Shown here: positions 21,830-34,873 of the stretch, one piece after another
How the letters are laid out: every line of letters begins with the position of its first letter
Numbering within the stretch: the stretch's first letter is position 1
From: Glycine soja
Taxonomy: Eukaryota > Streptophyta > Magnoliopsida > Fabales > Fabaceae
Assembly (NCBI RefSeq): GCF_004193775.1
Contig: NC_041008.1
Location: 12,295,731 to 12,359,730 of the forward strand
DNA: 64,000 bases
Reading direction: 5' to 3'
Notes under the pieces: generated by a model
Told to the model about the DNA's origin: nothing
Databases searched by the model: none
What the model saw: only the letters and a program-made list of their open reading frames with translations
Program-made: the position numbers and the translations under genes

Positions 21830-23199
21830 AAAGTTTTGCTTGCCCTAAAGAAAAAGTAAACTAAAACTACACTAAATTAGATCAACGACAAAGTTCAAGA
21901 TGTAACCAATCACGACAACTGAGATAATTGCATATTTTTTAAACAAATTTAGTTCTCAACCCTCAAGTTCACACTTGTCATGGTTTTCATGATGGAATCA
22001 TGCAAAGAATGCACTCAGAGATTGAAATTTTTTAGCAAGCATGACATGTATTAAAGAAGATCAACCATGCTTCATTCACAAGGTTAGTGTTTCTCTTAAA
22101 CACACAAGTATTTCAGTTATGTGTATTTTATTCAAACTGATTGAAGTTACAAATCCCAAATTTGCATATCATCTAAACAATGCAATTGCATACACACAAT
22201 ATGAATAACTAAGGACTTTATTAGGCTTGTAACTTAACTGGGCTAACAAGGAATCATGATTTTTCTTAAAATTCAAACACTCAAGTTCTAGGAGAGCATT
22301 CTCCATTCCCTATCTATTTGAAGAACCACTTTTTCTTATGACCACCAAACCTTTGTATCATGCCACAATTAACAACACAAAGATTTTCTTGATATACATT
22401 TACTTTCAGTTCTTATTTCCCGTCTTTGATGTTTTTTTTATATTTATATATCAGGTACTACAAAAGAATATAGTTCTAGTTCTCTGTGTGCTTGTTACTA
22501 ACATCCCTGCAACATAATTCACCCAATACACTTCCCAAATTTGGAACAAATTTGTCTCGATCCATAACAATGCTCTCCTACAACATAAGATGGGGTGTAC
22601 AACAATAACATATGCATTTAGCTTAGGATTCAATGACAAAATTCATTAACACTTAAGCTCAAGAGGGTGCAAGAGATTCAATTATTTATTTACCATGGGG
22701 TTAGCTATTTGACCAAGTGGCTGAAATTAAAATAACAATAAGGCCTTGATTATATCCATATCATGTATGCACTCAAACAATTCAAAAATCATGCAAAATC
22801 AAGAAAATAAAATCAAACGTTATCTCGCAATTAAGGTGCACACAACTCACTTGGTAATGTGAAGCATTTAGTTTTTCATCAGCAATTTCCTGTCGTGCAA
22901 GCTAATTGACTCACTCACGCGCATTTAATTCACAAAATCATCACTCAACAACAACGCGTGCTCACTCACAAATTAGAAACTTCACAACATTACTAGTCGG
23001 GCACAATTTATCTTAGTCATACAGTCGGTTCAATTAAACATGCCTCCAAAAAAATTGTCAATTAAATCAATCCAAAACATGTCATCACTTTTCTATCATG
23101 CCAAAAGTAATTTAAAAGTAAACTAAAAGTACTGTAGCAAAAGAAATGTCATAAATGCAGTAGAATAAATATAAAGTCTAGAATTAGATGACCTCAATC
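21830..23199 (-). other. Non-coding 3' internal region of the large gypsy element
   Basis: No reading frame. By eye its layout parallels 29005-30358 of the nested element, for example CTAGGAGAGCAT and TTCTAAGAGAGCATA blocks. Confidence 0.5.
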
Positions 23200-25668
23200 T
23201 TGTGTCGGCCATGGGTCCTAAGCTGTCTGGGCAACTGAGATGTTTGCAATGTAGTCCTCATCATATCTAGGCTTTGCAACATCACCCTCACCAACTCTAG
23301 AAGGTCATATAGCAGCATCAGCTCCAATTGTCTCACCCCCATTGATAGAGTAAGGTTGGTCCCCGGGCCAAGCTACTCGCTGAAGGAAGTCCTTCGATGT
23401 CATGATAGGCTGGTAGAGCGCAATAGTGATCTGTTGGAGGCTCTGCATAATTAGAAATTGGTCGTGGTGGATGCTTTGTCACATGGGAGTCGTCGGTTCC
23501 TGAGGAGTGGAGGTCGGTGAAGGAGAAATGGGAGCTTGAGGAATGGGTGTTGGTTGAGGTGTCAGAGGAGCCTCCTAAACAACACAACCCTGAGCCTTCT
23601 TAGACCTCAAAAAAACTACAGAAGAATCTACTGGGTTCCAATAGTTGTTCCATATGTATGCCAAGTTAATGACGGGGCTTAGGGACTCAAAGGTGAGTGT
23701 GTTGGAGTGGATGCCCTTGGCCTTGTAGAGGGCAGCGATTAGGGCAGGGAACCCAAGCCTGGAAGAGTTGGACTAGGCAATCTGGGTGATTTAGGATGAT
23801 ATCATTTTGCCCAGGTCCATGTCCATGTCCATCTTCATCCCAATCCCAGAGATCAGGCGGGCTATGTCCATATTCGAGTTCGAGGTATGGGTTGTGGGAG
23901 CTAGGTTAGAGTAAGAAAGGACACTCCAAGTTTGAGCTAAAGTTGTCACGTCCTTCCTCAAAATCTTCCAAGGAGCCCCCTGTTGATGGATTGACAAGTG
24001 GGCCAATTCGTCCCAAGTAATAAAGTTAAAACGGAAGTCTGAGTGTTGAATTCACATGAACTTTGTTTGTACTTAGGTAGATGAATATTTTATTAATAAA
24101 AGAAGTTAAAGAAAATTGACTTGAAAAGTTATGAGAAAATCAGTAATTTAAATTGGTAGAAAATTAAATCAAACAAGAGAAGAAATTAAACCAAATTTTA
24201 AATTGATTAATTAAAGACAGAAAAATTAGAAAACCTAATAATATTGTAGAAGTAAATTTAGACGATGAGAATGTTTGAAACTTAGCCTATTAGAGCCACT
24301 CTTTGATGTAATATTAATGATTTTTCTCTATTTATAATTATTTCAATTTACACTTGTATCTACTAGTATACTCTAACTTTGGTCTCCCGCATGAAAGAGC
24401 CTAATTTATCTATTTTCACTCCCAAATCCCTTTGTAGAGCTAAAATAGTAAATTACATTAAGAATAGAAATGTATAACAGACTAAATAAATATCAACCTA
24501 TCCCTAGTGATGACTTTATTTAGATACCCTTTTCCAATTCTATTAGAAAATAATGTCTCCCAATGCTATCCCTGAAACATACCATGCAAATGGGTGATCA
24601 AGCCACAAACAATAATATTAAGCATAAGAAAAGATAATGCAAATGTAATATTTATAAATAGATAGGAAGATAAATTACATCAAGAATAATTGACTGTCAA
24701 GTTCCCAACAAAGGGGGTTTAGCCTCTTATAGTCATAGGAGATTTTACAATTGCAAGAGGAAAATATTTAGTGAAGGGGAATAAGATAAGAAAAATGGAA
24801 GGAAGCAAGGAATGAATCCTAATGATTACTTCTCATTTTTCTAGCCTTTACCTTTTATAAGGAATTGTATTCTCTTGAAATTTTTGTGTGTTTTTTTCTT
24901 CTTATCTCTTATTCTTTTATAGGTGCATATTAGCTTGGCTAAGCGGGTTTCTCGCGCTAAGTTCATCTTTACTTTCCTAAATTAGCTTGCTTTTCTTAAT
25001 TAGCCTTCTTTCATTAATTATCTCTGCTTTCCATAATTATCTTGCTTTTTTGGGCTTTATTTTACTCACTAAGCATCATAAATTCATCACTTTTAATATT
25101 TTCTGTACAAAAACTTAAATGATGTTATTTTAACAATTATTTGCTCATAATTAGCAATTATCACCCCTTCGGCGTTCAACATAAAATGGCCTCATGGTAG
25201 GCAAAGTTAGGCTTCAATAGCTTGGTGGTCTGGGTATGCATGGAGGAACTGCGAAAGGTAGTGTAGCGGTCGTCCCCCTGTAGAACCACTGATGTCTCCA
25301 AAAAGTTGTTCAACATTTGTGTGTCGAACTTGATCACTTTCCCTCGCACTTTACATTGCTTCGGCGAGCGGTCTTCTGGATCAGAGATGTTAGAATAAAA
25401 TTCCTTGACCAAGGCCACGTCAATTTGGTTCCCTAGTAGCTTGGTGAGCTTCCTATCCTAGGGCCTCCTATGGAGTTCATCCAAGGACTCGTCATAATGT
25501 GTGGGAGCCAACTCGACGTTCCTCTCCAGAAGAATGTTTCGAAGATAAACGTTCTTTGTGTATCGTATCTAGGCAACCTCAGAGGTAAACCTGGTGGAAT
25601 CCCATGCTTGATCCGCCTCCTGAGCGCGGCTCTAAGATGTGGATCCTCGGTGTTTTCTAGAGGCCATT
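23200..25668 (-). pseudogene. Plant transposon-protein ORF (PF20167-like), broken by a solo LTR
   Basis: The minus-strand frame starts at MASRKHRGSTS near 25668. It then has NILLERNVEL, ALVKEFYSNI (25418 downward), VRGKVIKFDTQMLNNFLET, then after the inserted LTR KILRKDVTTLAQTWSVLSYS and a Pro/Ser-rich tail to about 23230. The same protein is encoded in better condition at 30359-31796. I recognise this as the putative plant transposon protein domain common in legume gypsy elements. It sits 3' of pol, where Athila-type elements carry an extra or env-like ORF. Stops and shifts make it non-functional. Its biochemical role is unknown. Confidence 0.6.
23981..25163 (+). mobile_element. Solo LTR inside the transposon-protein ORF
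   Basis: Begins TGTTGATGGATTGAC and ends TAGCAATTATCA. Flanks are CCCCC and CCCCT, a 5-bp duplication with one mismatch. The host frame resumes across it (NAEG on one side, PWKILRKD on the other). It is the same family as 46379-47590 but in the opposite orientation. No internal region is present. Confidence 0.8.
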
Positions 25669-25749
25669 TGCAAAACGAAGGACAACAAAAGAAATAGGTA
25701 AGAAAGGGTAAAACTGTAAAATTTAAAAGCTAAAAGTAAGTAAAAAATG

Positions 25750-27842
25750 TAGGCATGATGGGGTTGTGCGCTAAGCACACAGGTGCGCGCTTTGCGCCCC
25801 GCAAAAAAAAAAAATACTCATCAAGTGAAGGTGGGCTTAGTGCGAGGGTGCGCGCTGAGCCCAATTATTGCAAAAAGGATAACAAAGATATTTCAGCTTA
25901 GCTCGTATGACCCGCTAAGCCCATCATAAAAAAATGGAATCTCTGGAAGCAGCAATTGAGGGAAATATTAACACAGAGGACTAGTTTGGCTTAGCACCTA
26001 AAGTGCGCTTAGCCCAACAAAAAAAATCCTAAAAGCTAAAAATGCTAGGGCTTAGCCCATAAGTGCACGCTAAGCCTAATTGGAAATAAAACTTGGGCAA
26101 TGCCTAATTTGAGCTTAGCGCAAGAGAGGTGCTTAGCCCAGGCACCCAACAAAATTGCCCATGGATTTTGCAGCTTAGTGCGAGGGTGCGCTAAGCCTAG
26201 GTGCCAAGCAAAAGAATTCAAAATTGGGAATTAGCACATATTTGTGTGTTGAGCCCAAGGGCAACAAGAATTATTTATGTGTGGGCTTAGCGTATGAGGC
26301 GCCCTAAGCCTAGTACACCGGGAGTCTAAGAGACTTGGGGGCTTAGCGCATAGAGCACGCTAAGCCCGCAACTGGGATACCAAAAGACTAATGGGCTTAG
26401 CGCGGGGGTGTGCGCTAAGCCCAGGTGCAGAGAACATGAAAAGACAACAGGGCATAGCGCATAGTCGATGCTAAGCCTATAAACGAGAAGTTTAGTGCTC
26501 GCTAAGCCCATGCCCAAGAAAACAAAAAGACACCAGGGCTTAGAGCGTAGCCAGTGTTAAGCCCTGAAAACAAAAAATACGAAAAGACTTGAGGGCTTAA
26601 CGCATAGCCAGCACTAAGTCCTACAATAGGAATGGAAAATAATGTGTGGGATTAGCGCATAACTGACACTAACCTCAACAACAACGAACAGGGAACAAAT
26701 GGCTCGCTTAGCACATGAGCGCGCTTAGTGGGCACCGGTTTCTGGAAAAATAAAAAATCTGGAGGAACATTGATGAATGATGAAGAACACAAAGAACAAA
26801 AACCCATAAATCATGAACACGAATCAAGATGGAATGAACTCGCTAAGCGCACGTCGTAGGCTTAGTGAGATCATGAATGTTTTTCCAGAAATTCATACAT
26901 AAATCTATTATGCAAGAACTCGCTAAGCACATGATGCATGCTTAGCAAGTTCATGGGTTCCAAACACACACAAAAGCCTAACAAAATTCATTCAAACATG
27001 GTAAGCAAACAGTCAACAGAGGCGAACAATGCAGCTAAGCTATATCAGATAAACAATCAGCACAAACACAAATTGCGAAAACTACACACCATTATACAAC
27101 ATTAGATGAAGCGCAACACAGAGAACCAAAATGTATGTACTCGCTAAGCTTGCATCAGAAGCTTAGCGAGTGAAAAAATTTCTGGGTATAGGGAAGTCAC
27201 TACTAACATTCAATATTACAACTACCCAAAATATTACAATTACAGACATATCGAAATTATACAAAAGCAACAAAATATGACGAAATTAACAACACAAAAG
27301 AAAACACATAATCAAAATGACAAAAATAGTGAGCCGTGAAGACTAAAAAGGAAAAGAAAAGAAGGGACAAAGATTTACTTGATGATGAGCAAAGAGAGTG
27401 AAGTGCAATGAGGAGGGAAAATGGAAGGGCATGAAGGTGAGGTTGCAGGAAGGTGAGGAGAAGCACGATGTAGAGAAGAGAGGAGATTAGGTTACGTAAA
27501 ATGAAAAAAGGGAGAAGTGAGGTAAAGATGGAGACAAAGCAGTTATTGAAACTTCTCTATAATTATTGATAGATTTAGACACATTCATTGTAGTCATGCT
27601 GAGCGCACAAAGGCGATGTCCTTTGGTCTTCCTCCCTCCATTATTTTAATTTTGAATATCATTTTTTTAAGAAAAAATGGGTGCTTAGTGTGAATATGCG
27701 TTCTAAGCCCAATTTGTGAAATTGCAAACTCGAGGGAGTTTTGGGCTTAGTGCATACAAGTCTGGCTTAGCGAGAGTTGCAGGTGAAATTTACCTCCAAC
27801 TTTTGCTTAGCATGCAGTTTGCGCTTAGTGCATAGAAGTGGC
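25750..27842 (-). repeat. Array of imperfect hairpins built from GCTTAGCGC/GCGCTAAGC
   Basis: About twenty units, spaced about 55-80 bp in the densest part (25830-26760). Each pairs a GGGCTTAGCGC-like arm with a GCGCTAAGCCC-like arm around a 5-10 nt loop. Examples are 26393-26422 (11-bp arms) and 27140-27170 (perfect 12-bp arms CTCGCTAAGCTT / AAGCTTAGCGAG, 7-nt loop). Single motifs continue at 27600-27840 and, beyond the nested element, at 41472-41830. No reading frame runs through it. Confidence 0.85.
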
Positions 27843-28990
27843 TGTTCGCTTCCGCCAAGTGCACCAGATCGCACAAGTAGTATAAAACGCTAAGAACCGA
27901 GTATCGAACTCTCGGGGAACTTGTGTTATTTGGTAAGCTATTTCAAATAGGTGTCTGGTGTGTAAAGATAAGTGTGAATATGAACAGGTGTGTAAACTAT
28001 CTGTCCAAAAAGGAAAATCACGCGAGAGAAATGATGTGTAAAAACCAGTAGAAAACACGTTGGCCTTCCTAATAGATGTCTGATGCTAAAAGATATTCTC
28101 TATCTAACAATGCTTACGTATTCCTATGGTGTCTTCTGAGAAACAGATAGCACAGAGAACACACAAAACATCATTAAATAGATAGAAATATATTTACATC
28201 AGGTACCTACAGGGAAGATCCAACAGAGGATTTAACTTTCCATAACCAAGAAGCCTTCTTTACAACATAGAGAAGAACAAGATGAAAGGTTGCAAAAATA
28301 TAAGTGGTGAGGATGTCTCATTCACCTCTAGGATCTCACAATCACTCACAAACTCATCTCAAGCTCTCAAACCGGCTCCTGCTTCAAGCTCTAGTCTCTG
28401 CAGATCTTCACACAACAAAATCTCTCAAAACTCTCTGGAACTTGGACCTTTCTCTCTCTAGAATCTCTAGACATGCAAAGCTATGAATCCCAGCCCAAAC
28501 TCCCTTCACAAAATATGATTTTTGGCTTAAATAGGTGGCCTTGTTTGTGCTCGTGCGCTTAGCGCAATTATGGATCACTTAGCACACATTAGTGAATTTT
28601 GGCTTAGCGCGTGCCTTTCTCGCTTAGCGGATGGACTGAAGCGGTGCGCTTAGTGAGATGAAGCGGTGCGCTTAGCGAACCTGTACAACTCATCTTCTTC
28701 CAAAGTCTTCCTCGCGCTTAGCCCATGAGTGTTGCGCTTAGCGGACGCTTGCTAAGCCTGCAGATTGGCTTAGCGAGAAGGTGAAAAACAACACTTTTCA
28801 AAGCTTGCCTAATTAACCTAAAATTGAGAGAAAATGATTATTAAACACAAAAAATGGAAGTACTAAGTATTTATTACCTATACTTAACAGAAAATACTTA
28901 TAACACTACAAAATAACCATAAATTGGAAGAGTTTGATACAATTTACACAAGTTTTATACACAAAAGTTAGTCGCATTCATCGACTAACA
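27843..28990 (-). repeat. 3' LTR of the non-autonomous gypsy element
   Basis: TGTTCGCTTCC...GACTAACA, 1148 bp. It contains GCTTAGCG motifs at 28550-28790. It lacks a segment of about 255 bp present in the other LTR between CTTCTGAG and AAACAGATAGC. Confidence 0.85.
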
Positions 28991-29004
28991 ACTTCCCCAA
29001 ATTT
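28991..29004 (-). promoter_or_regulatory. Polypurine tract of the non-autonomous element
   Basis: Minus strand AAATTTGGGGAAGT directly abuts the LTR end, as expected for plus-strand priming in this orientation. Confidence 0.65.
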
Positions 29005-30358
29005 ACAGTTTTGTTTGTCCTCAAGCAAAAAAAGAACAACTCACTTGTCCTCAAGTGACAATAACATGCAATGACTATGTACAATGGTGTATGCAACAAA
29101 AGTTATTGATTGCATGATAAGAGAATGAAGCATTATGTACTCATCACTTGTCTTTCACAAAATATGCAGCTATTCAAAGAGAAGAATAAAATGTAAGCTG
29201 TACTATTAGATGAAGTTAATCATAAGACAGATATTAAGGAAAGTAGCTTAAATCACAGTCTCACGGCTACTATTTCACTCAAGCACAAGTATTTAAGCTA
29301 TTCATTAATAACAACTAGCAAGAGGTCCAATCTTTGAATTTCATCTCATGCCATAAAGTCAGAAATGTATAAACAAAAATAGAAGGACTTTCTCAGGCTT
29401 GTCGTGAGGCTTGGCTACAAAAATTCATTGGTTTTCCAAGGATTCAAAGGTTTAGATTCTAAGAGAGCATAAATCGTAGACTTATCCAAATGATCTTGTG
29501 TCATACAAGTAGCTTTCTCACTATCTTTTTCTCTTAATTTGCTTTTGACTTTATTGTAATAGCACAATTTTTTTCTTTTTTTTTAACATACAACTTATTT
29601 GTTGTGTGTGCTGATGGTTTACCTTTTTCTTTGCATTCTAACTGACTTTACTCCCCTAAATTAGGGGTAAATTTTGCCTTGAACCATATGCTCTCCTAGA
29701 ATCTAAGCAAGGTATCAGGAGATATTTATTTAAGTTCAGGGTTCAATTTATGACAAAATCATTCAGCTTATAAAAGGAGCAAAGGATACAATTATCTTGC
29801 AAGGTAAGTTGTTTGGTCAAAAGGCTTGTGTATACACAAATCATGGCCTTCATCATGTTCTCATTTACACATAACATTCTAGAATTCAGAGATTCATGCA
29901 AAGATTATTACTCACAGCTAGTCGTTCACTCAGAGTGAGGTCACACTTTCACTGGTTTTGGTTCAAGCTTTTCTTTCACAATCAATCTGTCTACTGACTA
30001 ACAATTTTAAATGCAAGTTCACATTCTTGTTCTTTCTTTGTCTAACATACACACTTGCTCAAACTCATGAAAAGAAACACAAATTCCATCAAAATCATGC
30101 ACTCAATTCAAAATAAAGACATACACCCATTTTTTACAAAAAGACAAAAGTGTTTCACTGCCATGTCATCAAAATCAAGTCAAACTGTTCAAAATGCTTC
30201 AGAATAAGCAAACCAACTATCCATAAATAAAACTAGCAGTGCATGTAAACATAAAAGAAATACTTGACTGAAACTATAATCATAATAATAATAAACCAAA
30301 CAACAAAAAGTGCCATCAGGAATCAAAATTCCTGTGACTGGTCCTGGGTGTCTTGTGT
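29005..30358 (-). other. Non-coding 3' internal region of the non-autonomous element
   Basis: No reading frame was found. Its position is that of a 3' untranslated region between the extra ORF and the PPT. Confidence 0.5.
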
Positions 30359-31796
30359 CTAAAGATCCTCCTCATCTGTCAGATGCAATACTGGAGTAGT
30401 TGGAGGAGAAGTGTCCATAGCCAGGACTGATGTATTCAAGTCCTCTGGCCTCTCTAGAAGAGGAGTGGATGGGTCTATTGCAGGCTGAGGTGAGGGTATA
30501 TCCTCCCTTTGTGCAGAAGGCTCTGAAGTAGCCTTAATGGATCGCTCAGGTGTGGCAGCAGCTACCTGTCTCACCTGTGTCTTCTCTGCCTCTTCTCTTA
30601 TAAAAAATGGCTCTGGGATGGTGGCCTCAGATGACTCATCCTTCACTTGCTGAGGTACCTGGGTTGTGGGACCTTCATCTTCCCTGTGAAGAGAAGGTTA
30701 GGTCCTGGGCCAGGCTACCCTCTCAGTGAACTACTCCACTAAAGGAATAGATCCTAGAGGCGCCACCACCTGTAAACTTTGTAGTAAAATGATCTGTCCC
30801 CGATGAATGCTTTGAAGCATGACTTCAAAGCGCTGAGAATCTGTCTGAACTGGGACAGAAAGGGCTACTGAAGTGGATGCTGGAGTAGGAGCTGCAAAAG
30901 TAGAAGGAAGCTCAGCTGGCCTTGCCCTTGCCCTCCTAGCCCCTCGAATAGAAACTATTAGATCCTCGGGGTTCCAACAGTTCTTCCTGATGTAGGCCAA
31001 GTTAATGATCGGGCTCAGGCGTTCAAAAGTGAGGCTATCATAGACAACTCCTCTGGCTCTACATAATGCGATGATTAGAGCAGGGAACACAAGTCTAGAA
31101 GTGTTAGACTGGGCTATAGAGGTCATTTGGCCAAAGATCAGCGCTCCTATGTTCATATCCAAGCGAGAAACTAGGTCAAATATCAACCTAGCTCTATCCA
31201 CTGTCAAGTCAGAAGTGTGTGATGTGGGGGCCAAGTTGGAGTAGGAGAGGACACTCCACACCTGAGCTAGTGGAGTCATATCCTTCCTGAGAATCTTCCC
31301 AGGATGGCCTTCTGAGTTCAAGATGAACCCTCGGCCAGGTATGCATAAGGCAACCTCTATCTCTCTGTAGTCTATAGGCAACTTGCAGTATCTGGAGTAA
31401 GCGGGTAAGGTCTCCCCCCTCAGCTAATACCACAGGTGTCTCCAAGAATGTGTTGAGACTGCCAACATCAATCTTCACCAAATGACCTCTGACTCTGGAC
31501 TGCTTTGGTGGATGATCCTCAGAACTGTATAAATTTGCATAGAATTCTTTCACCAAAGCTAGGTCTATGCTCCCATCGACTAAATTGGTGAGGCGTTTAT
31601 GGAAATGACGCCTCTCCAATTCAACCTTAAACTCATCTAGCTTAGAATGATATATTTCTACTTTCCTCTCTAGTAAAATGTTTCTCCCTAGAACATTATC
31701 TATGTATCTGGTCCAAGCATCTAAGGAAGAGAATCTCCTTGTGCCATACTGCGATGTGGGTCTTGAACCAATACTCTTTCTCTTTCTGGAAGCCAT
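30359..31796 (-). pseudogene. PF20167-like plant transposon protein ORF, near-complete
   Basis: Starts MASRKRKSIGSR at 31796. An N-terminal block, NILLERKVEIYHSKLDEF, is followed by ALVKEFYANLYSSED, VRGHLVKIDVGSLNTFLETP, PGRGFILN, KILRKDMTPLAQVWSVLSYS, and a helical core ending RLSPIINLAYIRKNCWNP. A Pro/Ser/Thr-rich tail runs to 30359. One frameshift lies near 31390-31430, and one or two in-frame stops lie near 30695-30735, so roughly 470 residues are recoverable in pieces. It is the best copy of this protein in the window. The domain is known only as a plant transposon-associated protein; function unknown. It has no zinc-finger or transmembrane segment that I can see. Confidence 0.65.
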
Positions 31797-31859
31797 CTAT
31801 AGACAAAGGAATCAAACAGTTAATCAGGACTCCATTTATTAAAAATCAAAACTGAAAAA

Positions 31860-33385
31860 GACATTGGCCGCTTAGCGAGATATGGTCCGCTTAACTGGCC
31901 TTTGCAAAAAAAAAAAAACACTACCGCTTAGCGACATGTGGAGCCGCTTAGAGGACGTTGCATAAATTTAGCTTCTGCAGAATTAGCTTAGCTGGACAGT
32001 GCCCGCTAAGCTGAACATCTGCCGCAAGGATATGCGCTAAGCTCCTTAAAGGCTGTGCTTAGCGGCACCAACTTTTCAAAAATTTCACTAAGTATTGGGA
32101 GCTTAGCGAGCGAAGCTTGCTTAGCTCAGCGGATGCCGCAACAAATTGCGCTTGGCCCAGGAAAGCTCGGCTTAGCGCGTGGCTATCAACAAAAAATTGT
32201 TTAAGTTACCTGGGCTTAGCGATTCAGTCTCGCTTAATCACAGGTAGTTCAACAAGAGGGTGAGTGTTCATCTTCAAAGGATGAACTTGCTTAGCGCGGT
32301 AAGAGCGCTTAGCTAGTTCTTCAGAGAATGCCTCTATACAATGAGTACTGATGAACTCACTTAGCACAGCATGCTCGCTTAGCAAGTTCATCGCATTTTC
32401 CAGAAAACACTGTTCGTTTTCTTGCACTTTTCAAGCCTCTAAAAGGCATATCAGACATGCAATGTGTGCATCATACTCAATACAGTATACAAGCGTATAT
32501 AGTCCTAATCTTAAACTAATTCTAACAAAACATTAAAACCCTAAAAATCTAAAACTACAAGTGAAGTCTTCTACCCTAAAGTTTGGACAAGAAAACAGAG
32601 AAAATGAATCAAGGAACTTACTTGGATGGTGTATGGTTGTTGCTTCGAAGTTGATAATGCAAAAAGAAAGCACAGATGCAAAATGTGCAATTTTTTGGAG
32701 AGAGAGAATGTAGAGACGAAGTTTCTGAAATCTGGAAAGTGTGAGTGTAACTGCTGTTACACTCACTTAAGTAGTTTTTCGATACTTTCGCTTAGCGGAC
32801 CGCTGAGCTAAGCGAGCCAGAGAGACGTTTGGTTTCTCAACAAGGCTCGCTTAGCGGACCCGCGCACTTAGCTGATGTTTCAAATTCAAAATAAGTTTTT
32901 TTTTTAATTTTTCACACAGGCTTGGCTTAGCGCGAGGATAAGACCGCTTAGCGAGGTTTGCAAATCCAAAAAGCTACAACTCTCGCTAAGCCAGGTTCTG
33001 ACCAGCTTAGCTAAAATGAGACATCTTAAGTATATAGGAGCATGCACTTAGCTGATAAGGACTCGCTTAGCGCTCACATTGCCGCAAGGAATTCAGCTTA
33101 GCTGCCATGACTGGCGCTTAGCTTCATGAACCTCAGTTATGGCCGTAAGGAATTTAGCTTGGCGACAATAAGTCGCCTTAGCCAAGGATAAGTTGTAGCT
33201 TAGCGATTAGGCTGAAGCTTAGCTGAATTCAGATTGAATTGAAGTTGGCTTAGCTCATCCTTGGCCAACTTAGTGGACTAAATCAGCCTCAGATGCAAGG
33301 GTTGGGGGCTAAGCGCCTGAGACTCTCTGCTTAGCGCATGACCAAAGATGCGTTTAGCGCGAAGCTGGCGCTTAGCGAAAGGACT
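31860..33385 (-). repeat. Second GCTTAGCG hairpin-motif array
   Basis: Dozens of GCTTAGCG, CGCTTAGC and CGCTAAGC motifs every 20-60 bp (31867-32385 and 32785-33375). They flank a motif-poor centre at 32400-32780. The array sits between the protease end and the extra ORF, equivalent to the array at 25750 in the outer element, but the units are less regular. Confidence 0.8.
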
Positions 33386-33599
33386 ATTTTTCAATAAATG
33401 TTTTATAAGTTATTTTTCAGTCCCTTCCTCAACAAATTGAAACCCTTATATCTAACATTCAAAGATAGGCTGATATACTCCTATGTACAGATTATGCAAC
33501 AAGTTCCCAATGATCTAATGCACGAAAACAAAAATTACAGAAATTAAAACTGGGTTGCCTCCCAGGAAACACTTCTTTAACGTCATTAGCTTGACGCTT

Positions 33600-34860
33600 T
33601 TACCTCACTGGGTGATCTTATGTTTTGGTTCTTACTTTCAAAACCTCTTGACCTCCTTCCATTACCTGTAAGCAGACATTGTGTTTTGGAGCAGGCTTAT
33701 CTTCAACAAACAAATCAAAATCAATTTTCTGATCTTCAAAACCTAGCTCCAGCTTCCTCTTCCCCATATCAACTATGCAGCTTGCTGTCAACATGAATGA
33801 CCTTCCCAATATTACAGGGATGTCAGTATCTTCAGAGATATCCATTACCACAAAGTCTGTCGGGAAGATAAAATGTTTTACTCTGACCAACACATCTTCA
33901 ATTACTCCATATATGGCTTGGTAATGGAGGGGTCAGCTAATTGTAAAGTCATTCGAGTGGGCATTATTTCCAACTCTCCCAATCTTCTGCACATGGAGAG
34001 TGACATCAAATTGATATTGGCTCCCAGGTCAATAAGAGCTTTTCCCACATTGACTTCTCCAATTGGTCAAGGAATAGTTACACTCCCAGGATCTTTATGC
34101 TTGGGTGGAAGGATCTTTTGGATCACAGCACTGCAGTTTCCTTCCACTATGATGTTTTCCTGATGAATATATTTATGCTTCCTTGTTAACATATCTTTCA
34201 AGAATTTAGAGTACAATGGCATCTGCTGCAAAGCTTCTTCGAAGGACATGGTTATGTCCAGTTTCCTGAAAATATCTAAAAATCTCGCCAGATGGTGATC
34301 TTTTTCCTTCTTGGAAGGTACCACAAGATATGGTACTTCCACACCTTCATCCACTAGTTTTTCACTTCTACTCTTCTTTGCATTCTTATTATTTTTTTCT
34401 TCTTTTTTCTATTTCTTTTTCAACTTCTTTTTCTTTTTCTTGGTCCTTCAATTCTTTATTCTTGACCATTATTTGTTCCTCTTTTTCTTGATTACTTTCA
34501 TCTCTCACCTCATTTTTCTTGCCATCAGTACCTTTCTTGTCAACAGTTTTCTTCTTATGCACAACACTATCCTTATCCTCAGCCTCCACAAACCTTTTAC
34601 TCCTTGTCATCACAGTTTTGCATTCCTCCTTGGGATTCTGTTTTGTATTTGCCACAAAACTGTTGGATGACTTGTCTGCTATCTACTTGGCCAGTTGTCC
34701 CACCTAGACCTCAAGGTTCTTCAGTGTTGACTCAGTGCTTTTATGATTTGACATTGTTACCTGCATAAACTGAGTCAAGGTCTCCTCCAGCTTAGTAGTC
34801 CTCTAGAATATGTTAGGTCCTTGTTGGATTGGCTTGTTTGAAGGCCCACTCTGGTCTTTG
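33600..34860 (-). pseudogene. Gag C-terminus and aspartic protease, non-autonomous element
   Basis: From right to left: a lysine/glutamate-rich gag linker (34655-34390), a conserved PSKKEKDHHLARFLDIFRKL block (34310), a MPLYSKFLKD helix, then the protease. The protease active site is DLGAN near 34030 where DLGAS is usual, followed by a VILGRSF flap-side motif at 33810. The frame ends at 33618. Two or more stops break the stretch, including one between linker and core. Retropepsins of this group process Gag-Pol; this copy is likely dead. Confidence 0.7.
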
Positions 34861-34873
34861 TTGAACTGGTTGC

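Noticed and set aside
25750..27842. CRISPR array or tandem satellite
   Set aside because: Repeats are imperfect inverted pairs with variable units and spacers in a plant retroelement, not constant direct repeats with unique spacers.
34311..34670. 119-codon plus-strand Phe/Leu-rich frame resembling a membrane protein
   Set aside because: It is the antisense of the lysine/glutamate-rich gag linker of the gypsy element. The similar frame at 46013-46381 has the same cause.
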